From Pegoplata infirma (lineage: Eukaryota; Arthropoda; Insecta; Diptera; Anthomyiidae), in contig OY992541.1 in the NCBI GenBank assembly GCA_963921195.1, positions 11,068,951-11,132,950 on the forward strand: DNA of 64,000 nucleotides. Direction: 5' to 3'. Positions 22,199-33,251 of the stretch are shown one piece after another. The translations under genes and the position numbers were made by a program. Below the pieces are notes generated by a model. It did not search any database. It worked only from the letters and a program-made list of their open reading frames with translations, and was not told the origin of the DNA. The first letter of the stretch is position 1, and each line of letters begins with the position of its first letter.

Positions 22199-23585
22199 AA
22201 AATGAAAAACATGTGTAAATTTGCGTTGATGTTTTTAAATAATAATTTATAAGATGATGTATTGTTTCTTTTTTTTAATTCGGCTTTGCCGAATGTATGG
22301 ATACTAGTGTTTGGGAAACGGGAAATAAAATTTTTTGTTTTGAAGCAAAAGACTATCCAAGACCATCAAAGCTCCAAACACCTCATTAACTAAAATACAC
22401 GTAAACAATACTTTCTTCAATTTTATGAAATATATGTTACAGTGTCTTTGTTTTGAAGTAAAGAACTTGGATTTTCAAAAAAAGGATACCCGAAATTGTG
22501 ATGTTGTACTTGCAGATGTTAAATCCTTCAAAGGAAATTTTAGAATTCTTCTTTGGTAATTGATGAAAATGCTTTCCGATTCCATACAGTGTTGGTATTT
22601 GAGAATTTACAATTAGTGCCAAGTTAAAGGCTAAAAAAGGCCATAATGTGTTGAAAGAGGACACATTTTTTTAAATTTTTTTATTACTTTTTACGACAGC
22701 AATCAATAATTTTCTCATTAAATTCCACACAACTTATTACTTTTTTTAATTTTTTGAATTACCAGTTTTGATAGTAAAATCATCCTTGCGGAAAAGGTCA
22801 CCAGTCTAGTGCCGTTTCTAGAGTGGTACATTTGTATGAAAGGCACCTGCCACTTTAACAAGGCCAGATCCTAGGACAGGCTTAATTAACACCTTGTGTA
22901 ATGCCCCAGGACTAGTTGCTAACTAGTCTTTCAGATTTTTTTCAGATTCTATGACCAGTCTGCTTTGAATAAGGTGACCATACGTACTCTTTTTTAGAGG
23001 ACAATACTCTGTTTTAATTGGCTGTACTCTATAAAATGTGTGTCCTCTTCTTTCAAATTCTGTTCTCTTTGTACTATTTTTTTTAAAAGCATGATTTTTT
23101 ATGATTATTCCCAAAATATTTGGGTTTTAGCGATAAACCATCGTGAGCTAAACCGCTTCAAAAATGGTCTAAAACTTGTCAGTTGTAATGAAAATTAAAC
23201 ATTGGCATTTTTTGTCCGATTTTCACTTTTAATATATCGTTAAAAAGAAATTGGTGGTACTCGCGGTCATTTGTATGAATGAAAATTTGTCTGTAAAATA
23301 TGCAAAAAATTTTAAATTCAAACATCTTTTTTCTTTTTTCTGTATGTTCTCTATTTTTATTTTAAAAATCTGGTTGCATAAGTTTTTTAGATCTATTGTT
23401 TCTGTAGGACCAATCAATTTCCATTCATTTATTACCATTCACTTTAAAATCATAAATTAAAAAAACAAAACAAAAACACATTTCCCAACCGTGATTCCAT
23501 ATACCCTCCATTACACTCAAATTAATAAATGAGTAAATGAACAAATTTTTGGAACAATAAACAATCGTCCAATTCATTTTGCTAA
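22199..23585. other. Intergenic DNA with repeat fragments
   Basis: No gene. AATTCGGCTTTGCCGAATG at 22277-22295 is a DINE-like 3' hairpin without the rest of an element. AAGGTGACCATACGTACTCT near 22970 resembles a terminus common in hAT-type MITEs. The promoter and any first exon of the minus-strand gene should lie here or further right. Confidence 0.4.
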
Positions 23586-23638
23586 TACACTCAAAATAAT
23601 CACTCTGTTAAATTACAGAGATACTCTGCTGAGCCAGC

Positions 23639-25684
23639 CATGCGCGGGTACAAGGGGGGGGAAAAAGGGGAAATTTCCCCCCCCAGACCAAATTTCAGAA
23701 AAAAAAAAAAAGAGGAAAAAAAGAGAAAAAAAAAGAAAAAAAGAAAGAAAAAGGAAGAAAAAGGAGAAAAAAGAAAGAAGGAAATTTTCAAAAAAAAAAT
23801 TCCGAATGAAAATTATCTCGAAATCCGAAAATTTTTCATATAAAAAATTCTGAAAATTTTTATAGGGAAAATTTTTAAATTTTTAAAGGAAAAAATGTGA
23901 CTCAATCTGAAAATTTTCTGTGAAAAAATATATGTCAATCTTATTATGAATTTGGGTATCTTTTAATAGTACTTATATTTTGAGAATTTTTCTACTAAAA
24001 TCCCTAAAAGAAAATATTTGAGGATTGAAAATTTTTTCTTTGTAAAAAATCTGAGACTTTTCTATAGAAAAAATGTGTCGGAATTCGAGACTTATTCTAT
24101 AAGAAAAAAGGTCATAGAATCTGAGACATATTAAAAAGTTTCCAGATTCTGAGACTTTTTTTTATAGAAAAGGTGCAGAGAAACTCTAAAATTTATCACA
24201 TTCTAAAAAATTTTCTTTTTCGGATTTTTGAAGAAGAATTCACAAATTCTAAAAGTCTCAGAATCTGAGTATTTCTCTATGGGTCTTAAAATTTGAGACT
24301 TATTTTTAGGAAAACGGTCGCAGAATCTGATACTTTTTTGAAAAGAAAAAGGTATAAGAATCTGAGACTTTTTCGAAATGAAAAAGGCATAAGAATCTGA
24401 GACTTTTTCTATGGGAAAAAGGTATCAGAATCTCTTAATTTCAGACTTATTCTAAGGAAAAAGGTCTCAGAATCTTAGTCTTTTTTAAAAAGAAAAATGT
24501 CTCAAAGTCAGAGATTTTTTTTTGTTGAAAAAAAGTCTCAGAAGTTTAAACTTTCTCAATTGGATGAAGGTCACAGAATCTGAGACTTTTTCTTCTGGAA
24601 AAAGGTCTTATTGTTAGAATCTAAGACTTTTTTTATAGGAATAAGGTCTCAGAATCCCAGAATTAAAGACTTTTTCTATAGGGAAAATGTCTCAGAATCT
24701 GAGACTTTTTCTATAGGAAACAGGTCTCAAAATCTAGGACTTTTTCTATAGGAAAAAGGTCTCAAAATCTTAGAAAAAAAGTAACAGAATCTTATACTCA
24801 TACTTAGACTATAGCTAAGAAAAGGTCTCATAATCTGGTACCTTTTCTTTTAGAAAGAGTTTCACAATCTCAGACTTTTTCTATAGGAATAGGGTCTTAG
24901 AATCTGAGACTTTTTCTTTAGGAAAATCTATAAGAAAAAGCTCTCAGAATCTAACACTTTTTCTATGAAAAAAAGGTCTGAGAATCTGAGACTTTTTTAG
25001 GAATAAGGTCTCAGAATCTGGGACTTTTTCTAAAAAGATCAAGGTCTAAGAATCTGAAACTTTTTCTATAGGAAAAAGGTCTCAGAATCAGAGACTTTTT
25101 TCACAAAAAAAGGTCTGAGAATTTGAAACTCTTTCTTTAGGAAAAAAGTCTCAGAATCTGAAACTTTTTCTATAGAAAAAAGGTCTCAGAATATACATTT
25201 TTTTCAGTACGAAACAAATATACTAACTTGAGACCTTTTCTATAAGAAAAATATATTAAAAATGCTTTAAAATATAAGATACTTTCTATAAAAGGTTTCA
25301 GAATCTTAGATTTTTTTGTGGAAAAAAGTTAGAATCTGAAAATTTTTTATACAAAAAAAGTCTCAGATTTTGAGACATTTTTTGTAAAGAAGAAGTCTTA
25401 GATTTTGACTTTTTATGCGTCAAATTTGTTAGAATCTGAGAGTATTTCTATGTATACGAAAATGTACAATTTTCTTTTTAGACAAATTAAAACAAAATGA
25501 TCTAAACGAAATACTTATGATCATGAAAAAACAAACCTCCAACAACAAAAACTTTTGAATTTGATGATTTTATCAAAAAAAGAATCCCTGTTTTTGCCCG
25601 TCCAACATAGGTAAATTTATAATTTTTTTTTCGAAGTAAAAAAAAAAATTCCCCCCCCAAACCCAAAAGCTGTACCCGCCACTG
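23639..25684. mobile_element. hAT element with exact 8-bp target duplication
   Basis: GAGCCAGC flanks both sides (23631-23638, 25685-25692). The right end inverted reads CAGTGGCGGGTACA and the left CATGCGCGGGTACA; CAGTGGC is a classic hAT terminus. Subterminal G-runs/C-runs follow. There is no transposase; most of the interior is the palindromic tandem array at 23880..25480. Frames full of Lys/Glu or Phe are homopurine or homopyrimidine runs. Confidence 0.85.
23880..25480 (+). repeat. Degenerate ~35-45-bp tandem array with palindromic core
   Basis: About 30 or more diverged copies of TCTCAGAATCTGAGACTTTT followed by TCTATAGGAAAAAGG. The core TCTCAGA-A-TCTGAGA is a perfect inverted repeat. 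Spacing is irregular and the copies are least degenerate around 24650-25200. The array lies wholly within the hAT element. A related but shorter run of GAATTTTTCT/TCTAGAAA words is at 18430-18680. Confidence 0.85.
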
Positions 25685-26332
25685 GAGCCAGCAGAAAATA
25701 CCATAGATTTCCAACCAGCAAGATTTTTTGTTATTTTACGAAGAAAACTCTGTAAAATGATTTCGATAAAAAAAAACCTGTAAATTTACAGAATTATCTG
25801 TAAAATATTGATAAAAGCGACCAAAATTTGAATATTTTATTTACTATTTGATTTCTGATCAATTTATCTTTCCTTAATGTGCAAGTAGTGTTGACAATTG
25901 GAAAATGCCATAGAGTAAATTTGCCCGCTTTAACGCTTCCAAATTGTAAATTTACTTTTTTTTTTATTTTTGTGAAAGTTTTTTTACGAGTACCTCCAAT
26001 TTTACACGACATCCTTGTAAAATTTACCAGGTTTTATTATTACAGAGCAAAAATTAAAATTACTGTTGAAATTTTGTATTTTGGTTACGAGAAAAAACAC
26101 AAGTATTTTTATAAAATCTGTATTTTAACAAAAAACTGTTTATTATCTGTAAAATAGAGATTACAAGGTAAAAAGTAAAATTACAGATAAAAATTTGTTT
26201 TTCGGTTACGAGAAAATACATAGCATATTCTTAAAATCTGTATTTCGACAGATAACTTTTTCAAATATCTGTCGAATTGAGATTACAGTCATTTTACAGA
26301 GTTTTTAACAGAGTAATTATTTTGAGTGTATC

Positions 26333-26487
26333 AGAAAAATAACACTACTCAACAAGGTTTTTGCACTGACATTTTGAACACATTTTCTAAAGTATTTTGG
26401 CCTCCCAAACACGAATCTGTCATCAGAAAAGTTGTATCGAATCGCCTTCTCGAGATATTGTCATTTTTATTTTTGGTGGACCAAGCC
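26333..26487 (+). mobile_element. Half of an ACACTACTC repeat
   Basis: AACACTACTCAACAAGG and AAAGTATTTTGGCCTCCCAA match the arms of the fold-back at 28822..29468. Only one arm is present; it ends where the DINE-like element of family B starts. Confidence 0.65.
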
Positions 26488-26576
26488 CTCAAAACAGACA
26501 ACTTCTATACCCTACACCACACTGTGGTACAGGGTATAATGGGTTTGTGCTGAGGTTTATAACTACCCGAAATATT

Positions 26577-27734
26577 ATTATTATTTATTATTAGTCTATG
26601 GAACGTTAATTCCTTACAGACTATGATTAATATATACAAATTTAGTATAAATCATTATATAAATACATATTTATTTTAAAAATTTAAATTGACGCACGTT
26701 AACATCTGCCGGCCACAAAGATGATTTAAAAAGCTCCTTGTATAGTCCAGCAGTTATTCCAAGTTTAAATGAAACTCTTCTTAACGTATTTAGATCAGTG
26801 TTATTTTTAACTAGCTTATAGCATTCTAAATCTTCCGGTTCCATATTAAAATATTTTACCACATATTCAATAATCTGCTTAGCCGTTACGTTTGGTTTAA
26901 ACGAGGACAGATGAACCCACTTTTTACTGGCTATTACTTCAAGGTCATTGTTATGGTTTCCTCCAACAATAACCTTCTTTTGTTTTTTCTTGTTGACATT
27001 AATCCATTCAGAATTATTGACTGGGTTATCAATATTCACAGTAGCTGTATTAAAATTCTCAACTGATGTTTGAGAAAAGCAAAGACTTTCTCTCCTTGTA
27101 TGTCCTCGAACACTCGCAGAACTAAAAACATTAGCATTATGATCAACATCATTATGATTATAATCATCAAGGCATAGGCTCTTTCTTTCACGATCACTTG
27201 GTTCAGTAGTTGTAACTGCATTATTATTAAACTCAGGAACAACAACAGCTTTAGCATTAACGCGATGACCATCAACAAGATTAGCAGAAAGATCTGAAGA
27301 AAACGAACCACACAAAGGTGAACGAACCCTTTGTTGTTTTAAATCACTATTTGAATATTGACATGTTTCAGTTGGTGTTTTTTTATTTTCTATTGAAACA
27401 CTCTCACTAGCATTGTTGTTGTCCTTTATGTATGCATTAAAAAGAGTTTTTAATTCTTTTATTTCATTTGTAAGCATTGCTATTTTAGAATTTAAATTAT
27501 AAAAAGAATCAGCACATTTATTGCAATTGTAAAATAAATTATTATTATATTCCAAAAGCTCAAAAACGTCATCACAATTTACTCCAGAGCACGACTTGTG
27601 AAAAAAAGCACTGCAATTTTTGCATTTGATAAAAACACTGCCGACGGCTTTATAACAAGCAACACAATATGTGTTAGGCATTAGAAAAAAAAAAAAAGAA
27701 ACAACTTGTTCAAGCGACAGTCACTACTGAACTG
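26577..27734 (-). mobile_element. ORF1-only non-LTR element (half-LINE), apparently complete
   Basis: 1158 bp inserted in a DINE-like element with ATATT on both sides (26572-26576, 27735-27739). On the minus strand it starts CAGTTCAGTAGTGACTGTCG, has a 53-bp leader, one intact ORF (27681..26671), about 94 bp of 3' UTR and a (TAA)n-type tail. A CAGT start and TAA-repeat tail are found in I-type elements. There is no trace of a reverse transcriptase ORF, and both ends are present, so it is not a simple 5' truncation. Compare mammalian HAL1 (half-L1) elements. Confidence 0.75.
26671..27681 (-). CDS. ORF1 protein of a non-LTR retrotransposon (PHD finger + C-terminal RNA-binding-type domain)
   Basis: 336 aa, intact. 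Residues 6-56 carry a PHD-type zinc finger: C6-x2-C9, C20-x2-C23, H28-x2-C31 and a final C-x2-C (CNKC). A short coiled stretch follows (SKIAMLTNEIKELKTLF), then a polar Asn/Ser-rich linker to about residue 245. The last 90 residues (WVHLSSFKPNVTAKQIIEYV ... FKLGITAGLYKELF ... LWPADVNVRQF) match the C-terminal domain of arthropod LINE ORF1 proteins, also related to baculovirus FP-like proteins. Family knowledge suggests it binds element RNA and packages it. An ORF free of stops in a 1.1-kb element suggests youth or selection. Host exaptation is possible but no intron or host context supports it. Confidence 0.82.
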   Translation of the reverse strand: MPNTYCVACYKAVGSVFIKCKNCSAFFHKSCSGVNCDDVFELLEYNNNLFYNCNKCADSFYNLNSKIAMLTNEIKELKTLFNAYIKDNNNASESVSIENKKTPTETCQYSNSDLKQQRVRSPLCGSFSSDLSANLVDGHRVNAKAVVVPEFNNNAVTTTEPSDRERKSLCLDDYNHNDVDHNANVFSSASVRGHTRRESLCFSQTSVENFNTATVNIDNPVNNSEWINVNKKKQKKVIVGGNHNNDLEVIASKKWVHLSSFKPNVTAKQIIEYVVKYFNMEPEDLECYKLVKNNTDLNTLRRVSFKLGITAGLYKELFKSSLWPADVNVRQFKFLK

Positions 27735-28467
27735 ATATTGGTCCTAGACCCACTTTTAAGTATACCGATCGACTCATAATTACTTTTTGAGTCGATTTAG
27801 CGATGTCCGTATGTCTGTCTGTCCATGTCAACGGTGTAAACACGATTCAGGTCGCAATTTTTAATCAATTGACTTGAAATTTGAAACTTAAGCCTCTTTT
27901 GACCCAAGGACGAAGCCTATTGAAACTGGAAAAAATCGGTCCATATTTAGACCTAGCCCCCATAAAAAGGTCCTCTTTGGTTTTGGCTCAAATAGCCGCA
28001 TTTTAATAGGTATCTTTTGGAAATCATGTTTTATCTACGCAAATCACCATTCCGAATTTTAAAGAAATCGGACCAGTTCGTCTTGTAGCCCCCATACAAA
28101 CTACCTTCCCGATTTTCACATAAATCTCTCAAATTTAATGAAAATAGAAAATATTTTATAAAAATTCTGTTTGTGTATGTTAAACGCGTACTTTAATAAC
28201 CTTATCAAATCTGATTATCATTGGACCATTCTTGGACTTAGGGCCCATGTGAAAATTTCGCCCGATATTCAGTTGAAGCGGTTTATTGTAAACAAAAAGA
28301 AGCCTATTTCATTCAAATTTGATTTGTGAGTGCTTTTTACACTTATTAAAGATTTGACAAAATATAGATCTAATCTGTCCCTGTTTGAACTTGGGGCCCA
28401 TTTTCCGGGAAACTTTGGTGTAGGGTATTATATGGTCGGTATTGCCCAACTATAATTTTCTTACTTG

Positions 28468-29649
28468 TTTTTTATTCAAATTTCCAATAAAATTACCTAA
28501 CTTGTGCAATAAATCCGGACTCGATACGATCAAGGATACTATCAGGACATTATAAGGAAGTTTAAAATGTCCTTTTTTTGGTTATGTCCTTATAAGTATC
28601 CGAATTTTGAAATAAACTTACTGTTCATCAGTAAATATGTAAAGTAGACACTCCAATAAAGATAACCTGGGGTTAAAATCCAAAATCCAATGAGTATATC
28701 TAGAAATATTTGCAAAAGAAGTCAAAATTTTGAACCAAATTTTCATAATTTTTTTTAATACATTTTTTTGTTCCAATTTTGCTGATTTTTTGTTAAAATT
28801 GAAAAAAAAAAAATAAAAAAATGGGATGAAACTATTTTTAATTAATAGATTACACTACTCTACAAAAATCAACTTTTTTTTGTAAAGACTTCAAAAGTAC
28901 ATTTCCTAAAGTATTTTTGCCTCCTAAATACGAATCTGACATCAGAAAAATCGTTTCAAATTGACTTTTCGAGATATAGGCATTTGTAATTTTTGTGGAC
29001 CAGGCCTTTAAAACCGACAAATTTGTTAATATTGGAAAGGTGTATGTTAAAGTAATTCATATTTTTTTTATTCCAACTCCCAGTAAAATTAACTAACTTT
29101 TGCAAAAAAATCGGACTCGATAAGGAGGTTGAAAATGTCCTTTTTTCGTTTAAGCTTTATAACTGATATGCTGATATGTAAAGAAGACACTCCAATAAAG
29201 AGAACTTGGGATTAAAATCTAAAATTCGTTGAGCATATCCAGAAATATTTGCAAAAGAAGTCAACTTCGTTGGTTTTGAGGGCTTAATCCGCAAAAAATT
29301 AAAATGCCTATATCCCGAGAAGATAATTCGATAAAAAATTTTCTAGTGACAGATTCGTGTTTAGGAGGCCAAAATACTTTAAGAAATGTACTTTGGAAGT
29401 CTGCCCAAAAAAATTTAATTTTTGTAGAGTAGTGTAATTTATCAATTAAAAATAGTTTCAACCCATTTATCCTTTTTATGATTGCTTTGCTAGATTACCA
29501 GATTTCTTTGCGGATATAACAACTGCTATCTAAGCATATTTTGTGATCCACTGGTACATATTTATGATTGCGTTGGTGTCACCAAATATAGCTTGATTTT
29601 GTATAAATTAGACCTCTAAATATCAAATCTGCCATCTAAATTTTCTAAC
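28468..29649. repeat. Compound direct/inverted repeat region
   Basis: Two direct copies about 590 bp apart (28476-28745 and 29063-29275) share AAAATGTCCTTTTTT and GACACTCCAATAAAGA. Between and after them are inverted arms (28822-29010 and 29265-29468) starting TTACACTACTCTACAAAAAT. The layout suggests a fold-back family that was duplicated or that carries tandem internal units. No gene. 29470-29649 shows nothing recognisable. Confidence 0.7.
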
Positions 29650-30164
29650 ATATTGGTCCATGATTCTAAGACATTCTATGAATGCCCGTCCGTCCGTCTG
29701 TCTGTAGATAACACGATACAGTCCAAAATATAAAAGCTAGACTCCTGAAGTTTGGCCCAAAAATGTCTTTTGGCCCAGGGCAGGTTAAGTTCGTAATTGA
29801 GCAAAATCGGGCCAGGGGAAAAAGTTCCCCCTTGAAGAATCAAACTAACCTGTAAAAAAAAACATTTTTTTAATTTTTTTTTGTATTTTTGTTAAACCAA
29901 TGAAACTTTTTAACGCTAGATGAAGTTTAAAGTTCAGGACTTGGGCCAAGGGATTAGAAAATGTAGTTTTTTCCGCCACGCCCCCCCCGCCAGGGCGTGG
30001 AAATAAATACTTTAAATAACGAAAATTTTTAATTTCTATAGTGCAAAAGCACAATAAATGAATTTGTAAACATTGATCGCGAGGAGGAAGGTGAACCAAC
30101 TTTTTTTTTCATATTGGAGGGTATAAAAGATTCGGCACAGCCGAATTTTACACTCTCACTTGTT
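29650..30164 (+). mobile_element. DINE-1-like element, family A, 5'-truncated
   Basis: Begins inside the element at CATGATTCTAAGACATTCTA, has the GTCCGTCC microsatellite near 29688, and ends with hairpin ATTCGGCACAGCCGAAT and CTCACTTGTTT. Confidence 0.8.
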
Positions 30165-30573
30165 TGTATTGGATTAATATTGACGAAAAATTGACAAAAT
30201 CACTTATGGAAAAGTGATGTGTGTGAAGAGTACAACTATCCCTATTAGTATTATAAATCTGAGTGTTGGTTTGTCTGTCTGTTCCGCAATCAGTTGAGAA
30301 CGGCTGAACCGATTTTCATCAAATTTTCACCACAGATAGTACTAACCAAGGCGGGAATTATAGGCCATAAGCGACTGCGATCGGACAAAGAGGCGTAAAA
30401 TGCCACGCCCCGTTTTATTTTATGGAACTTTATTTTGCCTTTTCCGTAATAACGCATAAACGGCTAAACCGATTTTTATGAAATTTTTACCACAGATAGT
30501 ACTGAACGAGGCTGAAACTATGGCCAAAATAGAGGGATATCAAAAAAGGGGCGTGAAATGCCACGCCCCTTTG

Positions 30574-30923
30574 CATGGACGTATACAGGGGGTGGGCACA
30601 GGGGGCACGTGCCCCCCTTTTCGATTTGAAAATTTTTAAAAATTAATACACTGCAACGCATTATACAAAAAAATACACAGGTATCAAAATATTTTGGTTT
30701 TTAAAGAAAAGATTTTATATTTTTTATAAAAACTCAATAGCGTAATCTAATTTCATCTAATAAAAATTATGCATGAGGATCATAAAATAAATGTCTAAAA
30801 AAAATTTAAAACTACATGTAAATAGAGGTTAAATAGGGGGTGTAGTCATAGTTAAATCGGCGATGACTAAAAAAAAATTGAAAGTTGTGCCCCCCCGTTT
30901 TCAAATTCCTGGATACGTCGCTG
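30574..30923. mobile_element. hAT-like MITE nested in the Helitron
   Basis: 350 bp flanked by CCCTTTG (30567-30573, 30924-30930), a 7-bp exact duplication. Left CATGGACGTATACAGGGGG and right, inverted, CAGCGACGTATCCAGG. The G-rich left and C-rich right subterminal tracts are typical of this family; a decayed copy is in intron 1 of the host gene (18755..18885). Confidence 0.75.
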
Positions 30924-31672
30924 CCCTTTGTATTAGAGTGAAAGTTATTTCTGCCTTTTCCGCAATCACGCTTAAACGGCTAAACCGATTTTCATGAAAT
31001 TTTCACCACATTATTAACCGAAGGGAAAACTATGAGCCACCATACAGGGCGATGGTAAAATGGGGCGTAAAATGCCACACCCGTTTGTATTACATTAAAA
31101 TTTTTTTTCTGCCCGTTTCGTATGCACGCATAAACGGCTGATCCAATTTTAATGAAATTTTTACCACAGATAGAACTGACCGAGGCAGAAACTATGATCC
31201 ACAATAGAACGCGTTTGGACAAAGGGGCGGAAAATGCCACGCCTCTTTGTAGTTTATTGAACGTTATTTCTGCCTTTTCCGAAATCACGCTTAAATGGCT
31301 GAACCGATTTTCATGAAATTTTCACAACAGAAAGTATTAACCCTAGACGGAAACTATGAGCCACAATAGATCGCGTTTGGACAAAGGGACATATATTGAT
31401 ACTCCCCTTTGTACTTACTGAAAGTTTTTTCTTCATGTTCCGTTATCATGCTTAAACGTCTAAACCGATTTTAATAAAACTTTTACCACAGACACATGTC
31501 TGTTCCGCAATCATGGGAAAACGGCTGAACCAATTTTAATGAAATTTTCACCACAGATAGTACTAACCGATGCGATCGGGCAAAGGGGCTTAAAATGCCG
31601 CAATCCTTTGTAGCAAATTAAAAAAAAATTTTTAATGTTTCGAAACTATATGCCATATAAGATGCGGAACTA

Positions 31673-32738
31673 CACTGAAAAAAAAGACATAACTAAAATT
31701 AAGGAAAAAATGTCTATGAAAATTTATCATGAATTTTCCTAAAATTTAGTAAAATTTAACTAAAAAATGAGAAATTTCCTTAACTATGAGGAAAAAAAGT
31801 TTAGTTCATTTACTTATAAGTAGTTCATAGTTTTCTTTAAATGGGATTTTTAAATATTAGGAAAAAAATTCTTACTGCCAAAGAAATTTTCCAGAAATCT
31901 AAGAAACGTATCTTTATTTTTAAGACATATTTCTTAAAAAACCATTTAGTTCAAGTTTAGTTAAAATTTACTTAAAAAAACATCATCGTATTTCTCTTCT
32001 TTAAATTGAGGAAGTGTACTTCTTAGAATTTAGTTAATAACTTCTGAGAATTTAGTAAATAACTTCTTAGAATTTAGTTAAACATTTAAAATGGCGATAT
32101 CTCGAAAACTAAGCGAGATAGAGCGAAACGGATGAAATTTTCAAAAGAAAGACTACAAAGAAAAATATGGAATAGCCTATCTCTGCATATCTGTCGGGGT
32201 CTCAAGACCCTAATGTTAGATCTAAAATTTGAAATTCCCGAGATTTTATATATGCACATATCTCGGCAAATACTGCCAACACCAGAAAAGGTCCAACGGC
32301 ATTTTTGTAGCTCTTGACTCGTAGAACACTTCCGCAAAATACACGAAAGCCCTCCGATTAATAGTTTTTGAGTTATCCGCTTTTTAAGATTCTCAAGACC
32401 CTATCAGGCCCCTTATTACCGTATCTCAAAAACTAAGCAAGTTAGAGCGAAACGGACACAAGTTTTGGGGACTGTTAAAGGACCCAACGGGGTCTCGAGT
32501 TAAATGGGGTCCGAACCCATGGGTCCAGGGTCTAGACCCAATCTATTTCTAAAATGTGAAGTATAATTTTTCCCATTTTCTAGTTAAAATTGGCTTAAAA
32601 TTAAATAAATTTGTTTTCCTTATTTTTGGGAAAATTATGAACTAAAACCAAGAAAAAAAATCTTTGGGCCAAATTATTCCCTCTTTTTCTCAAAATTGAG
32701 TAAATTTTCCCAGATTTTAGTTCACTTTTTTTTGAGTG
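31673..32738. mobile_element. TA-flanked MITE nested in the Helitron
   Basis: TA at 31671-31672 and 32739-32740. Left CACTGAAAAAAAAGACATAA, right inverted CACTCAAAAAAAAGTGAACT. Internal core 32092-32520 is shared with 8825-9180. Outer blocks match 14884..15868, so the three elements form one modular group. Confidence 0.78.
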
Positions 32739-33113
32739 TAGATAGTACAAATCGAGGCGGGAACGTTAGTCTGCATTAACGGGCGATCGGACAAGGGGGT
32801 GTAAACTGCCACGCCTTTTGCAATGTACTGAACGTTTTTTCGTATTTTTTGTTTGCTAATGCGCAAAACATAACCAAACTTATGACTGTCAAATTTTTGC
32901 TACAAATTAATGGATGTTTCGAAACATTTTTTTACCGATGAACAACTACAACTTATATCTTCACTAAAAAAATAAAACGTTTTTTCACTTTGTTCGGAAC
33001 TTTCCGCCTTTCAGTATGCTAATAAAATAACTCATTCATTATATAATATTTTTTCCACCCGGGCAAAGCCGGGTGCAAAACAGCTAGTATAGAATAAATC
33101 TTAAAATGTCAAA

Positions 33114-33251
33114 TTAAGGTCCGTAAAGCTGTTCTCTTATATGATTTACATTGCTGGCAAATCTTAATCCAATACAAAAACCAACAAGTGTCATAACCCC
33201 ATAAGCGAGCATTAAAGATTTTTTGTCTAAAGTTGAAATTTCGCTGCCACC
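33114..33251 (-). CDS. 3'-terminal exon of a small membrane protein gene
   Basis: The frame runs from an acceptor (GCACATTAG|GGTGGC at 33252/33251) through 45 codons to TAA at 33116-33114. It has no start codon. The peptide has a polar start (GSEISTLDKKS), a hydrophobic span of about 19 residues (LMLAYGVMTLVGFCIGLRFA) and a charged tail (NVNHIREQLYGP), so it would be a single-pass, probably tail-anchored or C-terminal membrane segment. Codon use and lack of low complexity differ from the surrounding repeats. The upstream exons must lie at higher coordinates, beyond repeat-filled intron DNA or outside the window; I found none. I do not recognise the family. A Helitron ends 26 bp after the stop. 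Confidence 0.72.
   Translation of the reverse strand, partial: GGSEISTLDKKSLMLAYGVMTLVGFCIGLRFASNVNHIREQLYGP

Larger units (their letters stand above)
23588..26328. mobile_element. 2.7-kb TA-flanked TIR element
   Basis: TA at 23586-23587 and 26329-26330 flank CACTCAAAATAATCACTCTG and, inverted at the right, CACTCAAAATAATTACTCTG. About 27 bp of TIR are visible. Same terminal motif as 8567..9415. The outer parts (25780-26310) carry repeated TCTGTAAAAT/ATTTTACAGA words. A hAT element (23639..25684) sits inside, so the original element was about 0.7 kb. Confidence 0.82.
26488..28467 (+). mobile_element. DINE-1-like element, family B, split by a LINE
   Basis: 5' part 26488..26576 (TATACCCTACACCACACTGT to CTACCCGAAATATT) and 3' part 27735..28467 (ATATTGGTCCTAGACCC to TCTTACTTGTTT). 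The copy at 40317..41107 gives the uninterrupted text CCCGAAATATTGGTCCTAGA (inverse), showing where the insertion happened. The element has the DINE-like layout: TATACCCT start, GTCTGTCTGTCC microsatellite near 27812, CTTACTTGTT end. Confidence 0.82.
30239..33087 (+). mobile_element. Helitron (classical, non-autonomous) with nested insertions
   Basis: Starts TCCCTATTAGTATTATAAAT preceded by A and ends with the hairpin CCCGGGCAAAGCCGGGTG, then CAGCTAG followed by T, the expected 5'-TC ... CTAG-3' inserted between A and T. The interior has six or seven diverged ~160-bp units around AACCGATTTTCATGAAATTT and ATGCCACGCCCCTTTG. No Rep/helicase gene is visible. Two elements are nested inside (30574..30923, 31673..32738). 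The 3' end lies 26 bp from the stop codon of the host exon at 33114..33251. Confidence 0.88.

Noticed and set aside
23600..23843. Lys/Glu-rich and Phe-rich frames
   Set aside because: They come from homopurine/homopyrimidine runs at the end of the hAT element.
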